Of a DNA stretch of 21,128 nucleotides, positions 7,723 to 14,709 are shown piece by piece; positions within the stretch are counted from its first letter, which is position 1; each line of letters opens with the position of its first letter. The notes under the pieces are model-generated. The model had not been told where the DNA came from. It saw only the letters and a list, made by a program, of their open reading frames with translations, and did not search any database. This stretch comes from Chloroflexota bacterium. Its GTDB lineage: Bacteria; Chloroflexota; Chloroflexia; QHBQ01; JADMIH01. The position numbers and the translations under genes were made by a program. The stretch spans positions 1 to 21,128 of the forward strand of contig JADMIH010000051.1 in NCBI GenBank assembly GCA_015478675.1. Direction: 5' to 3'.

Positions 7723-8206
7723 AGGTGCTGAATATGAGGAGTTGTTGTTGGAGATGCGAGCCAACAGGCAAGGGGTTGGTTCTTTGGAACCGGCAGTAGA
7801 CCATTTCCTGAAAGTGACTGCCAGCTATTGGCGTGGGCTGTTCCACTGCTATGATGTGGCCGACCTGCCTCAGACCAACAACGACCTGGAGCACTGCTTT
7901 GGCGTGGCTCGGCACCACGAGAGGCGGGCCACAGGACGTAAGCGGGGCAGTGCCACCCTGGTGGTAAGAGGGAGGGTGCGATTGCTAACAGCAGTGGCTG
8001 TAGCCACGGCGATGACCACACAGCCCCAGGGCTACAGAGTAGAGGATTTGTGGCCCATAAAGCCAAATACAAGACCTGAACCAGACCGGTGGAGAGAGTG
8101 GCGGCAGTTGCGAGCAGAGCTGGAGTATCGGCATGCAACCCGGCGAGCACAATTCCGGTTCCGAAAGGACCCGCAGTTGTACCTATCCCACCTGGAAGAG
8201 CTGTTA

Positions 8207-8230
8207 CTCAAGCCGGCTTTGCCCTTCTAG
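8207..8230 (-). repeat. Right terminal inverted repeat
   Basis: Pairs with 6366-6389 at 21 of 24 positions. It includes the final codons and TAG stop of the transposase. Confidence 0.8.
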
Positions 8231-8234
8231 CATA

Positions 8235-8528
8235 TCAGAGCTCAAGACCCAGCAGGTATTTCCAGTCGATGCGACCGCGCACACTCTCAGCCGCCTGGCG
8301 GTCGGTCAAGCCTTCGGCAAACTGCAGTACCAAGACCAGCGCCAGACGCCAAGGTGCTTCAGCTGGCTGACCACGCTTAGGGAACAGTTGGGCAAACATC
8401 TGGTCGTCGTAGAGAGTACCTAACTCATCACGCAAGCGTATGCAAAGATTGCTCTTGGGAAAGGCGCTTCGGGCAATACGTGTAGTTTCCTCGGGAACAG
8501 GACCGATAGCCTGAGGTTGCAGAGACAT
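8235..8528 (-). pseudogene. IS1182-type transposase, N-terminal stump
   Basis: 97 residues beginning MSLQPQAIGPVPEETTRIAR and containing LRDELGTLYDDQMFAQLFP, RGQPAEAPWRLALV and RIDWKYLLGLEL. This is the DUF772-type N-terminal domain of IS1182/IS5-superfamily DDE transposases, which normally run to 400-550 residues. The frame stops four bases from the right end of the neighbouring IS, so the catalytic core has been lost by insertion or deletion. AAGGAG lies 6 nt before the ATG, so the start is intact. It points away from rpsB-tsf, and no product is expected to be functional. Confidence 0.8.
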
Positions 8529-8556
8529 CCTTCACTCCTTGGTGGTTGAGATGAGA

Positions 8557-8609
8557 TACGCAGTGCATACGCAGTGCATACGTGCTGAGTGGTAGCTAAA
8601 TCAGCACGT
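8557..8609. repeat. Tandem 11-mers plus 9-bp hairpin upstream of the IS1182 stump
   Basis: TACGCAGTGCA occurs at 8557-8567 and 8568-8578. It is followed by ACGTGCTGA (8580-8588) and its exact complement TCAGCACGT (8601-8609). This probably marks the outer end or promoter region of the truncated IS1182-type element. Confidence 0.5.
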
Positions 8610-8921
8610 CACCATTGTCCTTTGTCCTTATCATACCAGACCAGCAACTACCCGTTCTTCTGCTCGCCGCAATTCGCCAGCAAAATCTTGACATTGGGTG
8701 GCACCATACACGTGGGGACCCGTCCCTTGTCGCTGTGTAGTAGGAACAGCCCTCATGAAGTTACCGCGGAGAGTAAGCGGGCTTGCTCTGAGGTAGATAT
8801 GTCAGAGGATACCAGAACTCAGAACAAAGAGCGATACGGAGCCGCTAGGTGAGTATGCTCAAATGAAGATGAAATCGTCCTCACAAACCTACTAACGCGT
8901 GCGGGCTATATTGCCTTACAA
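8610..8921. other. Spacer without a recognisable gene
   Basis: Both strands were read. Only short frames without convincing start sites were found, such as a 42-codon minus-strand frame starting near 8756. No similarity could be assigned. It is probably decayed DNA between the IS island and the tsf terminator. Confidence 0.5.
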
Positions 8922-8954
8922 AAAGAGAAGGGCGAACATTGTCATGTTCGCCCT
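8921..8954 (-). terminator. Rho-independent terminator after tsf
   Basis: On the minus strand, AGGGCGAACA and TGTTCGCCCT (8945-8954 and 8929-8938) form a perfect 10-bp stem with a 6-nt loop. TCTCTTTTTG follows. It lies 13 bp beyond the tsf stop and ends the rpsB-tsf transcript. Confidence 0.85.
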
Positions 8955-8966
8955 CCTGCTATGTGT

Positions 8967-9518
8967 TTACGCCTGCTGGTTTCTGCTACCGCCGGCGCTG
9001 TCTGCTGCGCCGTCGTTCTCGGCTTCGGCAGTAGCGCCTACTTCGAAGCGGACGAAGCGGCTGACCTGGATATTCTCGCCCACCTTGGCGATAGTCTCCT
9101 TTACAAGGTCACGGATGCTCTTGCGAGAGTCGCGGATATACTCCTGGTTGAAAAGAGCGCCGTCATCCTTGTCCTCGCCTTCTATGGCACCAACCGTCTT
9201 GGGGTCCATCGAGGCGACTTGCATGGCGATCTCGCGGGCAAGAGTGCGAAACTCCTCGGTGCGCGCCACGAAGTCGGTCTCGCAGTTCACTTCGACCAGC
9301 GCGCCGATGCGCCCGCCTGTGTGGATATACGACTCGATCACGCCCTGGTTGGCTGTGCGGCCAGCCACCTTGAGGTGCTTGGTCAAACCCTTCTGGCGAA
9401 GAGCCTCAGAGGCTTTGTCCATGTTGCCGCCTGCGTCCTGCAGAGCACGCTTGCACTCCATAATACCCGCGCCTGTCTTCTCACGCAGTTCTTTGACTGC
9501 TGCTGCTGAAATGTCCAA
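8967..9518 (-). CDS. tsf: Translation elongation factor Ts
   Basis: 183 residues. The N-terminal UBA-like region begins MDISAAAVKELREKTGAGIM and continues ECKRALQDAGGNMDKASEAL, the hallmark of EF-Ts. VNCETDFVARTEEF is the conserved TDFV motif that contacts EF-Tu. The protein is the GDP/GTP exchange factor for EF-Tu in the cytoplasm. It is the short form, as in Thermus and related lineages, lacking the second subdomain and coiled coil of the E. coli protein (283 residues). The C-terminus ends in an Ala/Glu/Gly-rich tail. No good ribosome site precedes the ATG; GGGGG lies about 15 nt away. It follows rpsB by 138 nt in the same direction. Confidence 0.97.
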   Translation of the reverse strand: MDISAAAVKELREKTGAGIMECKRALQDAGGNMDKASEALRQKGLTKHLKVAGRTANQGVIESYIHTGGRIGALVEVNCETDFVARTEEFRTLAREIAMQVASMDPKTVGAIEGEDKDDGALFNQEYIRDSRKSIRDLVKETIAKVGENIQVSRFVRFEVGATAEAENDGAADSAGGSRNQQA

Positions 9519-9561
9519 TTCTTTTATCCCCCTGAGTTGTGATTATGAGTTTTGATTCTGA

Positions 9562-9592
9562 CAAGCCCTGAGTGCAAAAGGCTCAGAGCTTG
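9562..9592 (-). promoter_or_regulatory. Stem-loop in the rpsB-tsf spacer
   Basis: CAAGC-C-CTGAG (9562-9572) and CTCAG-A-GCTTG (9582-9592) form an 11-bp stem with one mismatch and a 9-nt loop. It lies between the terminator-like hairpin and the tsf start. It may affect processing or tsf translation; its role is unknown. Confidence 0.45.
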
Positions 9593-9602
9593 CCCATACC
9601 GT

Positions 9603-9634
9603 AAAAAGGGGGCAAGGCTTTGCAGCCGCCCCCT
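9603..9634 (-). terminator. Intercistronic terminator/attenuator between rpsB and tsf
   Basis: On the minus strand AGGGGGC (9628-9634) pairs with GCCCCCT (9607-9613), with GGCT/AGCC pairing inside the loop, followed by TTTTT. It looks like a Rho-independent terminator about 20 nt after the rpsB stop. Partial read-through would give more S2 than EF-Ts from one promoter. Confidence 0.65.
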
Positions 9635-9656
9635 GGCTTTGCAAGGTGCAGGCGGG

Positions 9657-10640
9657 TTACACGCCCTCGTCGTCGGGAGCGAAGCTATACTCGCCCGGCT
9701 CGATAGTGTAGCCCACATCGGCGCTCTGGCTTTCGCGGCGCTGTTTGCCCTCGACGGCGGCGTCGGCCATCTTGGCTGTGATTACACGTACAGCGCGGAT
9801 CGCGTCATCGTTGGAAGGGATTATGAAATCCACTTCGTCAGGGTCGCAGTTGGTGTCTACCATAGAGACGACGGGCAGGCCCAGCTTGATAGCCTCGGTG
9901 ATAGCAATACGCTCGCGGTGTGGGTCTACGATGAAGACCGCATCCGGCAAATCGCGCATATCCTTGATGCCGCCAAGAAGGGAGTTCAGCTTATCTATTT
10001 TCTCTTCCAACTTCATCGCTTCGGCCTTAGGCAAGTCGGCGAACTCACCACGAGCGCGGCGGCTCTCAAGGTCGGCCAGGTAGCGTAGACGGTTGCGTAT
10101 GGTGGCAAAGTTGGTAAGCATACCACCCATCCAGCGCTTGTTGACGAAGTACTGGCCGGAACGCTCGGCTTCTTCCTGAATGGCCTCCTGAGCCTGCTTC
10201 TTGGTGCCGACGAAGAGGACCTTACCGCCATTAGCCACCAGGTCGCTTACGTAGTTCATAGCAGCCTGAAGGCCTGACACGGTCTGCTGAAGGTCAATAA
10301 TATGTATACCATTGCGCTCGGTGAAGATAAAAGGCTTCATTTTGGGGTTCCAGCGCTTGGTCTGATGCCCGAAGTGAACGCCCGCTTCAAGGAGCGCCTT
10401 CATGCTGATGCCGTTACCGCCACTGCCGTTGCTGCCACGATCCCCGCTGCGTTGAGCCGTCGGTTGCTGGGGGCCTTCCTGGGGAGGGGCCTGGAGCTGC
10501 TGCCTCTCTCCTTCCTGTTGGACCTGAGGCGCTTGCGCAGGTGCGGTCTGCTCTGAGGCACTTTGCTCTGGAGCAGCTTGCGCTTCCGGTGCCTGCGGCT
10601 CTGTCGTTGCCGCTTCGATCTCTGTATCCGTTGTCGCCAA
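9657..10640 (-). CDS. rpsB: 30S ribosomal protein S2 with N-terminal extension
   Basis: The uS2 core begins about residue 80 ([20 protein letters not shown]). It includes [39 protein letters not shown] and [14 protein letters not shown], all diagnostic of bacterial S2 on the 30S subunit near S1 and S8. In front lies an ~80-residue Gln/Ala/Pro/Glu-rich segment followed by Gly/Ser repeats, predicted disordered. The longest frame starts with an ATG at 10652 that lacks a ribosome site. Its own first codons contain GGAGGAAAG, correctly spaced before an in-frame TTG at 10640, so I prefer the TTG. No ribosome site precedes the core Met, so the extension is probably translated. It is the first gene of the rpsB-tsf operon. 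Confidence 0.95.
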   Translation of the reverse strand: MATTDTEIEAATTEPQAPEAQAAPEQSASEQTAPAQAPQVQQEGERQQLQAPPQEGPQQPTAQRSGDRGSNGSGGNGISMKALLEAGVHFGHQTKRWNPKMKPFIFTERNGIHIIDLQQTVSGLQAAMNYVSDLVANGGKVLFVGTKKQAQEAIQEEAERSGQYFVNKRWMGGMLTNFATIRNRLRYLADLESRRARGEFADLPKAEAMKLEEKIDKLNSLLGGIKDMRDLPDAVFIVDPHRERIAITEAIKLGLPVVSMVDTNCDPDEVDFIIPSNDDAIRAVRVITAKMADAAVEGKQRRESQSADVGYTIEPGEYSFAPDDEGV

Positions 10641-10784
10641 TCTTTCCTCCATAGTTTGTTGTATCTTCCGCTATCTTCACCCCCGACAGGCACACGAGCA
10701 AGCATTCAACGAAGCGGCTCTTGCACAACCCGGCAAGTCGGACAGCGTGCTTATTAGTGACCATTACGGTCGAACACTGCGGCA

Positions 10785-10806
10785 TTTGCAACCCACATGT
10801 TGCAAA
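10785..10806 (-). promoter_or_regulatory. Hairpin near the 5' end of the rpsB leader
   Basis: TTTGCAAC (10785-10792) and GTTGCAAA (10799-10806) are perfect complements with a 6-nt loop. They start a few bases after the predicted transcription start, in a ~170-nt leader. No T-run follows. It could be an mRNA-stabilising 5' stem or part of S2 autoregulation. The rest of 10653-10784 shows no gene. Confidence 0.45.
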
Positions 10807-10818
10807 GTACCAACGCCA

Positions 10819-10848
10819 ATTATATCACAAACACGTGCAGCAGGGCAA
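10819..10848 (-). promoter_or_regulatory. Promoter of rpsB-tsf
   Basis: On the minus strand, TTGCCC (10843-10848) and a consensus TATAAT (10819-10824) are 18 nt apart. Transcription should start near 10812. Confidence 0.7.
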
Positions 10849-10863
10849 GGAAAATAGAACTCT

Positions 10864-10958
10864 AACTGTTCAGAGTTGAGGTGGAGGAACAAAGTTCAAG
10901 GGGTATCTGTGCGGGTGAGGGCGGGGACACCTCCGTAACCCCTGCTCTGAACATTTAC
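10864..10958. repeat. Copy of the dispersed intergenic repeat
   Basis: GTTCAGAG (10868-10875) and CTCTGAACATTTAC (10945-10958) bound this copy. It carries GGGGTATCTGTGCGGG, complementary to the core of the 1427-1780 element with one change. It lacks the hairpin and long inverted repeat, and part of the core is divergent (GGTGGAGGAACAAAGTTC), so it is a simpler or older copy. It fills the gap between the glycosyltransferase stop and the rpsB promoter. Confidence 0.65.
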
Positions 10959-10976
10959 ATGCACCTGGTCGCGAGA

Positions 10977-12950
10977 TTATCTATTCACCCGATAAACTGT
11001 ATAGCGCGCTTGCTTCTCCACTGTGGTGGTTTCTGAGGCGATTTGGGAAAGGGTCTCCGGGGTGAGGCGAGCCCGCCCGCCGTCGTGTATGGCGATCAAC
11101 GGAACGCGAGATGCGCGGTCAAGTATGTCGGCCTGCGCAGCAGGTAGATAGAGGACTGCGTAAACATCGGCGCTGTGCTGGCCCTGTAGCACGGCGTTTG
11201 TGAGGTCTCCCCAGCTGCGGTTGTTCAGTCCTAGCGCCAGATAGATCATATGGCCGTAGCTGTCTACCAGGTAGCCTGTAGAGTTACGGCTCGGAGGCCG
11301 TGCGGCGCGGAAGTTGAATTGCTCATCAGTAGTGAGAACAGGGGTGCCTGGGGGGACCGCGTCATTTATATAGCGGCTCACAATCTCAAAGAGGCGGTCG
11401 GGCTTGCTGCCTGTGACATCCAGCCATTCCACCCCCGCGAGGGGTAAAGTGAGGATAGCGGCCAGTGCGTAAGGGAGCAACCGAGCCGTTGCCCGGGTTA
11501 GTAGGCGGGTACGCCCGAAGCTCCAGAAGTCATTGAGCAGGCGCGGGATGATGCTAAAGCCAGCGCCCAACAAGCAGAGAGGCGCAGCAAGTTGGATATA
11601 GTAGTGCTGGTAAAAGGAGCGGCTGTAGGTGAAGAGGAGCAGGCTGAAGAATGTCCAAAGTACGATGGCACGCCAGGGGCCAAGCAGGGTGCGCCGCCAC
11701 ACCCATATTGAGAGAACGATAAAACCAAGCGCAGCAAAGACCAGCGTAAGGCTATCGTTCAGCTTGAGCGACACGTTCGCCAGGCGCTCGCTCGCGGCAG
11801 TAACGCCGTCGCTGGGGCGTAACAGTTGAAAGAAGAAGACCATGCGCACGAACTGTGACGGCGCGGCCAGCAGGAAAGGCCCGACCACAATTATACCCGC
11901 TACGAGCGCACCCAGGATCGTGCTTGCTAGCTGGCGTGCGAGGGGTATGCGCGGTACGGACCCAGCAGCCCCACGCTTCTCCAGGCCAAGCCACAATATG
12001 TCCGCCAGGATCGCCACCAGGCAAGCCACTCCTGCTATCTTGGTGAGAGCGCTGAGGGCCGCGAAAGCCCCCGCAAGGCCGAGCCAGAGGAAGGGGCGTC
12101 GCCGGGCGCGCGCGCTGCCGCCTCCTTCCAGGGCGGGGCGGACCCACAGGTAGAGAAGTAACGCGCCACAGGAGAGGAGCACCATCGGGCCGTCGAGCAT
12201 CACCTTGCGGTTTATCTCCACCACGCGGCCATCCAGCGCCCACAGAACCCCGGCGAGCGTACCCCCCCATAATCCCACCAGGCGCAAGCCTATGAAAAAG
12301 AGAAAGACAAGGGTCAACAAGCTGTAGGCTACGGAGAGATAGCGAGCCATCATGAAAGATGTCGGGCTGCCCCACTCGGTGAAGTGATAAGCCAGGGCAG
12401 GCGCATAAGAGATAGCAGCCATCGGAGGGTGAGCGAAGAAGTAGTCGCGGTAAGGAAGGATGCCTTGCAGAAATAATTGCGATGCCCCTGCGTAGACCCC
12501 TTCATCATCGTAAACCTGCTGCGAAAGGCCGTTGCTCTGCGGCCAGAGCTGCACCATGCGGACATAGCCAGCCAGCAGCAAAAGCAATATGAGCAGAGCA
12601 ACAATCAGCCACCGAGCCTGCGGCTCGCCCGCCGATTGGTCATTTTCGGCAGTAGCTCTCGGCTGTGATTTTCTACGAAGCCCCACAGGCAGTCCCAAGC
12701 CCACCAGCCAGGCAGCGGTCGGCAGCCAAGGCAGGGCGTCATAGTGGGCCTGTAGCAAATCGAGCCACCCGGGTCGAATAGGAGGAGTAGAGGGATCAGG
12801 AAGGCCGTTCCACCCCGATATACCCTGGGCGATAAAGGGCAGCAAGCGTAGCTGCACTGCCACGCCTACCGCTCCATAGACGAGCAATGCTAACGAAAGA
12901 TAGCGGAGTAGGCGTGCGGGGCTTGTAGCGCGTTGGGGGGCGGCTTCCAT
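10977..12950 (-). CDS. GT-C family membrane glycosyltransferase (PMT/ArnT-like)
   Basis: 657 residues with roughly a dozen hydrophobic segments and a soluble C-terminal region of ~150 residues. The first long loop contains QQVYDDEGVYAGASQLFLQG (D148, D149, E150), then PYRDYFFAHPP. This is the acidic motif plus His-Pro pattern of GT39/GT83-like enzymes that transfer sugar from polyprenyl phosphate. Further motifs include INRKVMLDGP and SALTKIAG. The protein probably glycosylates envelope lipids, proteins or glycans on the outer face of the membrane. Donor and acceptor are unknown. An extra N-terminal hydrophobic region (1-95) precedes the motif. The ATG at 12950 lies only 6 nt from the predicted -10 box and has no ribosome site, suggesting a leaderless mRNA. 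No glycan gene cluster surrounds it. Confidence 0.85.
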   Translation of the reverse strand: MEAAPQRATSPARLLRYLSLALLVYGAVGVAVQLRLLPFIAQGISGWNGLPDPSTPPIRPGWLDLLQAHYDALPWLPTAAWLVGLGLPVGLRRKSQPRATAENDQSAGEPQARWLIVALLILLLLLAGYVRMVQLWPQSNGLSQQVYDDEGVYAGASQLFLQGILPYRDYFFAHPPMAAISYAPALAYHFTEWGSPTSFMMARYLSVAYSLLTLVFLFFIGLRLVGLWGGTLAGVLWALDGRVVEINRKVMLDGPMVLLSCGALLLYLWVRPALEGGGSARARRRPFLWLGLAGAFAALSALTKIAGVACLVAILADILWLGLEKRGAAGSVPRIPLARQLASTILGALVAGIIVVGPFLLAAPSQFVRMVFFFQLLRPSDGVTAASERLANVSLKLNDSLTLVFAALGFIVLSIWVWRRTLLGPWRAIVLWTFFSLLLFTYSRSFYQHYYIQLAAPLCLLGAGFSIIPRLLNDFWSFGRTRLLTRATARLLPYALAAILTLPLAGVEWLDVTGSKPDRLFEIVSRYINDAVPPGTPVLTTDEQFNFRAARPPSRNSTGYLVDSYGHMIYLALGLNNRSWGDLTNAVLQGQHSADVYAVLYLPAAQADILDRASRVPLIAIHDGGRARLTPETLSQIASETTTVEKQARYTVYRVNR

Positions 12951-12956
12951 AAGAGG

Positions 12957-12985
12957 ATTGTCGCAGAAGGGTGCCAGACTGTCAA
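12957..12985 (-). promoter_or_regulatory. Promoter of the glycosyltransferase gene, leaderless type
   Basis: On the minus strand a consensus TTGACA (12980-12985) and GACAAT (12957-12962) are 17 nt apart. Only CCTCTT separates the -10 box from the ATG at 12950, so transcription would start at or next to the start codon. Confidence 0.7.
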
Positions 12986-13091
12986 ACTATTTCGCAAAAA
13001 CAACTGTTCAGAGTAAGGCATGACCCGGCGGGCCACCATTACCGATGAAAACGAGTGATTTAGCACCCCTCTATACTACTACCCTTCTCAT

Positions 13092-13246
13092 TTTCAGAGG
13101 AGTTGGGGTGGAGCAATCTTCTTGGGGTATCTGTACGAGTCACCTGCACTCACCCCATGCCCCTCTCCCCTTCATGGGAGAGGGGCATGGGGTGAGTGCA
13201 GGTGACTCGTACTCTGAACGCTTACTCGCCAAAGTAAGCGTTCAGA
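13092..13246. repeat. Third copy of the dispersed intergenic repeat
   Basis: It starts TTTCAGAG and contains GGTGGAGCAATCTTCTTGGG within 13102-13134, a 33-nt stretch differing at one position from the reverse complement of the 1723-1780 repeat. The right end folds as TCTGAACGCTTACT (13213-13226) against 13233-13246, a perfect 14-bp stem. A further GTTCAGAG at 13006-13013 may be a relic of another end. The rest of 12986-13278 has no gene. Confidence 0.8.
13135..13210. repeat. Perfect palindrome, 35-bp arms
   Basis: Arms 13135-13169 and 13176-13210 are exact complements around the 6-nt centre CTTCAT. The arms contain CACCCCATGCCCCTCTCCC. It lies inside the third repeat copy at the place where the first copy has its long inverted repeat. 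The perfect pairing suggests recent formation or selection to keep it. Confidence 0.9.
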
Positions 13247-13278
13247 TATAGTTTGAAACCCTATAAGGAAAGGGATAG

Positions 13279-14451
13279 CTAGGGCGTGCTGACTTCTACG
13301 CTACCTACGCCAAGATTAAGGTTGAGGTCCAGCTTGTTGGTCGCGCTGATATAGCCGCTTGTCTGGTATATATCACCGGTCTGCTGAAAGCGCTCGTCTA
13401 TGCTGAAGCTGCCGAGGCCCTTGTTCACGGTGATACGAGCCTCTACATCTTCCGGTATCAGCAGAGATAAGTTGCCCACTCCGCCATTCGCTTTAGCCGT
13501 TGTTATCCCCGTGCCTGATGGAAATGTAATTACGGTTTCACCTACGCCTCCGTTAACGTCGATGCTTCTCAGCTTGAGGCCGCTCAGGTCGAGCTCTGAC
13601 TTACCGGAGCCTGTACTGACCCTGAGATCGAGTGGCACACTCGGGTTCACGTGTAAATCCCAGCGTGGCGATTGCCCGGAACCAAGGAAGGGGAAGCCTC
13701 CGCCCTGCTGGTTCTGGCGCAAGCTCAGGGTGCCCATGCGGCCGCTGCTATTGAACTCCTGCGCAGGCTGGCCGCGGTCTTCGTAGTATTGCAAAGTGCC
13801 GGTGGCAAGTACTGTAGGATCGCTGTTCGAGCTATCTACATTTACCTCTATTACTCCAAGCTCAAGATTTACAACAGCCGATTCCACCCCGTTGAGGGGC
13901 GCTTTCACGACGGGAATAGTGGTAAGGTTGGCGCGAGCCTGAAAGCCGCCGTTGGCGTAGACGAAAGCCACCCCGCCGCCTAGCACCAACAGGATTATCA
14001 AAAGAGAGAGGGCAGGATTGCGCCTCCCAAGCAGGATTTCAAGCCCAACCGCCACCAATAGGAGGGGCCATAGCCGCCAAAGCTGACGCCAGACGTTGGC
14101 GTCGAGCAGGCCGAAATTGCTGAGCAAGAAGAGGACGCCCGCCACGATGAGCAGCAAGGGTCCAAGAAAACCGCCTGAATAAGGCCTCCTTGCACGGCGC
14201 ATCTCTCTACGGGTGTCACGCTCAGAGCGGTATGGCGGCTGGCTTTGCCCTACTTGCTGCCACTGCTCATAAGGTGTTCCTTGCGGGCGCAGATCCGGCG
14301 GCGCGTAGCCGGGTGATGGTGGCGCTGTGGATCGCTGCCCGGCTCCAGGCGGCCAGGCCTGCGTTGGCGCGCCCTGCTCCAGCGGACCCGTTACCGCCCC
14401 CTGACCTGAACGCACCACGTTCTGGCCCGCGCTATTGGGATTCTGGTCCAT
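13279..14451 (-). CDS. LiaF-like envelope stress protein
   Basis: 390 residues from the ATG at 14451, chosen because AGGAGG lies 7 nt upstream. The frame stays open to 14520 without a better site. A Pro/Gln/Gly-rich cytoplasmic tail (1-~90, ending in an Arg-rich patch) precedes a LiaI/LiaF-type membrane unit (~94-165: GPLLLIVAGVLFLLSNFGLL, RLWPLLLVAVGLEILLGRR, then a third segment). The C-terminal ~215 residues are a Gly/Ser/Val-rich beta region with repeats such as VNGGVGETVI and ANGGVGNLSLLIP, like the LiaF C-terminal 'toastrack' domains. LiaF proteins sense or restrain envelope-stress signalling in Gram-positives, but no LiaRS-like two-component pair is present here. It is the third gene of a same-strand cluster, although a terminator lies just upstream. 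Confidence 0.8.
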   Translation of the reverse strand: MDQNPNSAGQNVVRSGQGAVTGPLEQGAPTQAWPPGAGQRSTAPPSPGYAPPDLRPQGTPYEQWQQVGQSQPPYRSERDTRREMRRARRPYSGGFLGPLLLIVAGVLFLLSNFGLLDANVWRQLWRLWPLLLVAVGLEILLGRRNPALSLLIILLVLGGGVAFVYANGGFQARANLTTIPVVKAPLNGVESAVVNLELGVIEVNVDSSNSDPTVLATGTLQYYEDRGQPAQEFNSSGRMGTLSLRQNQQGGGFPFLGSGQSPRWDLHVNPSVPLDLRVSTGSGKSELDLSGLKLRSIDVNGGVGETVITFPSGTGITTAKANGGVGNLSLLIPEDVEARITVNKGLGSFSIDERFQQTGDIYQTSGYISATNKLDLNLNLGVGSVEVSTP

Positions 14452-14636
14452 TGAAAGTCCTCCTGTATATAACACTCTGTAGCTCTGTATATTACGGAAA
14501 AGCTTGCCTTTGCCGGGCAAGATGTAGAATGGGAAAGGATAATAGCCTTTCAGCGTATGTATGCTGCTCGGTGAGTCATGATTCGTTCTTCTAGCGCTAT
14601 TCCAGTAGATAGAAGTTAGAGGTGTAAAGCCGTACT

Positions 14637-14683
14637 GGTAAAAAGATGCAGTAACACCGGCCAGCGTGTGCTACTGCATCTTT
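14637..14683 (-). terminator. Terminator between the PspC-LiaI and LiaF-like genes
   Basis: AAAGATGCAGTA (14642-14653) and TACTGCATCTTT (14672-14683) make a perfect 12-bp stem with an 18-nt loop. On the minus strand TTTTT follows the stem. It lies about 25 nt after the PspC-LiaI stop, so the LiaF-like gene would depend on read-through or its own promoter. I found no clear promoter in 14452-14636. Confidence 0.75.
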
Positions 14684-14709
14684 CTCCTCTTTCAGGCGCG
14701 ACCGTGTTG

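Larger units (their letters stand above)
6366..8230 (+). mobile_element. Insertion sequence, 1,865 bp, with 24-bp terminal inverted repeats
   Basis: The left end (6366-6389) begins CTAGAACGGCAAAGCCGGCT. The reverse complement of the right end (8207-8230) begins CTAGAAGGGCAAAGCCGGCT. They agree at 21 of 24 positions. One transposase gene fills the element and its stop codon lies inside the right repeat. The flanks differ: IS3 OrfA on the left and an IS1182-type transposase on the right. No target duplication is visible (flanks end CAAAAA and begin CATATC). The element therefore entered or now borders an already rearranged junction. The IS family is not assigned with certainty. Confidence 0.8.
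6446..8230 (+). pseudogene. DDE transposase (MULE/IS256-like fold), two frameshifts
   Basis: The start ATG at 6446 has GGGAGG 6 nt upstream. The frame is also open from 6401, which is less likely. An N-terminal Cys pair set (CWAC and CHNLDC) suggests a zinc-binding region. Catalytic candidates are D in LVIDGLQPD, D in VISDGEQPIR, and E in QTNNDLEHCFG, the last typical of MULE/IS256-like transposases. The first frame ends at a stop at 7562-7564. Similarity in style continues in the -1 frame (KGELGLPTVPQLKRLAAMIE) and returns to the first frame after a tandem repeat at 7688-7720 (EYEELLLEMRANRQG, to TAG 8228-8230). Adding 1 nt near 7530 and removing two 11-bp units would give one frame of 587 codons plus stop. 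It is probably inactive unless the first shift is programmed. Confidence 0.8.

Noticed and set aside
7635..8150. 171-codon minus-strand open frame
   Set aside because: It is the complement of the transposase 3' part, which shows clear transposase motifs on the plus strand.
8589..8852. 87-codon plus-strand frame in the spacer before the tsf terminator
   Set aside because: There is no ribosome site and no recognisable domain, and it starts inside the IS1182-end hairpin.
8961..9509. 182-codon plus-strand open frame
   Set aside because: It is antisense to tsf, whose identity is certain, and has no ribosome site.
9552..10088. 178-codon plus-strand open frame
   Set aside because: It is antisense to rpsB, with composition explained by the S2 codons.
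11752..12375. 207-codon frame overlapping the membrane glycosyltransferase
   Set aside because: The same strand in another frame encodes obvious membrane segments and the acidic motif of the glycosyltransferase. The 207-residue product is Arg/Gly/Pro-rich without domains.
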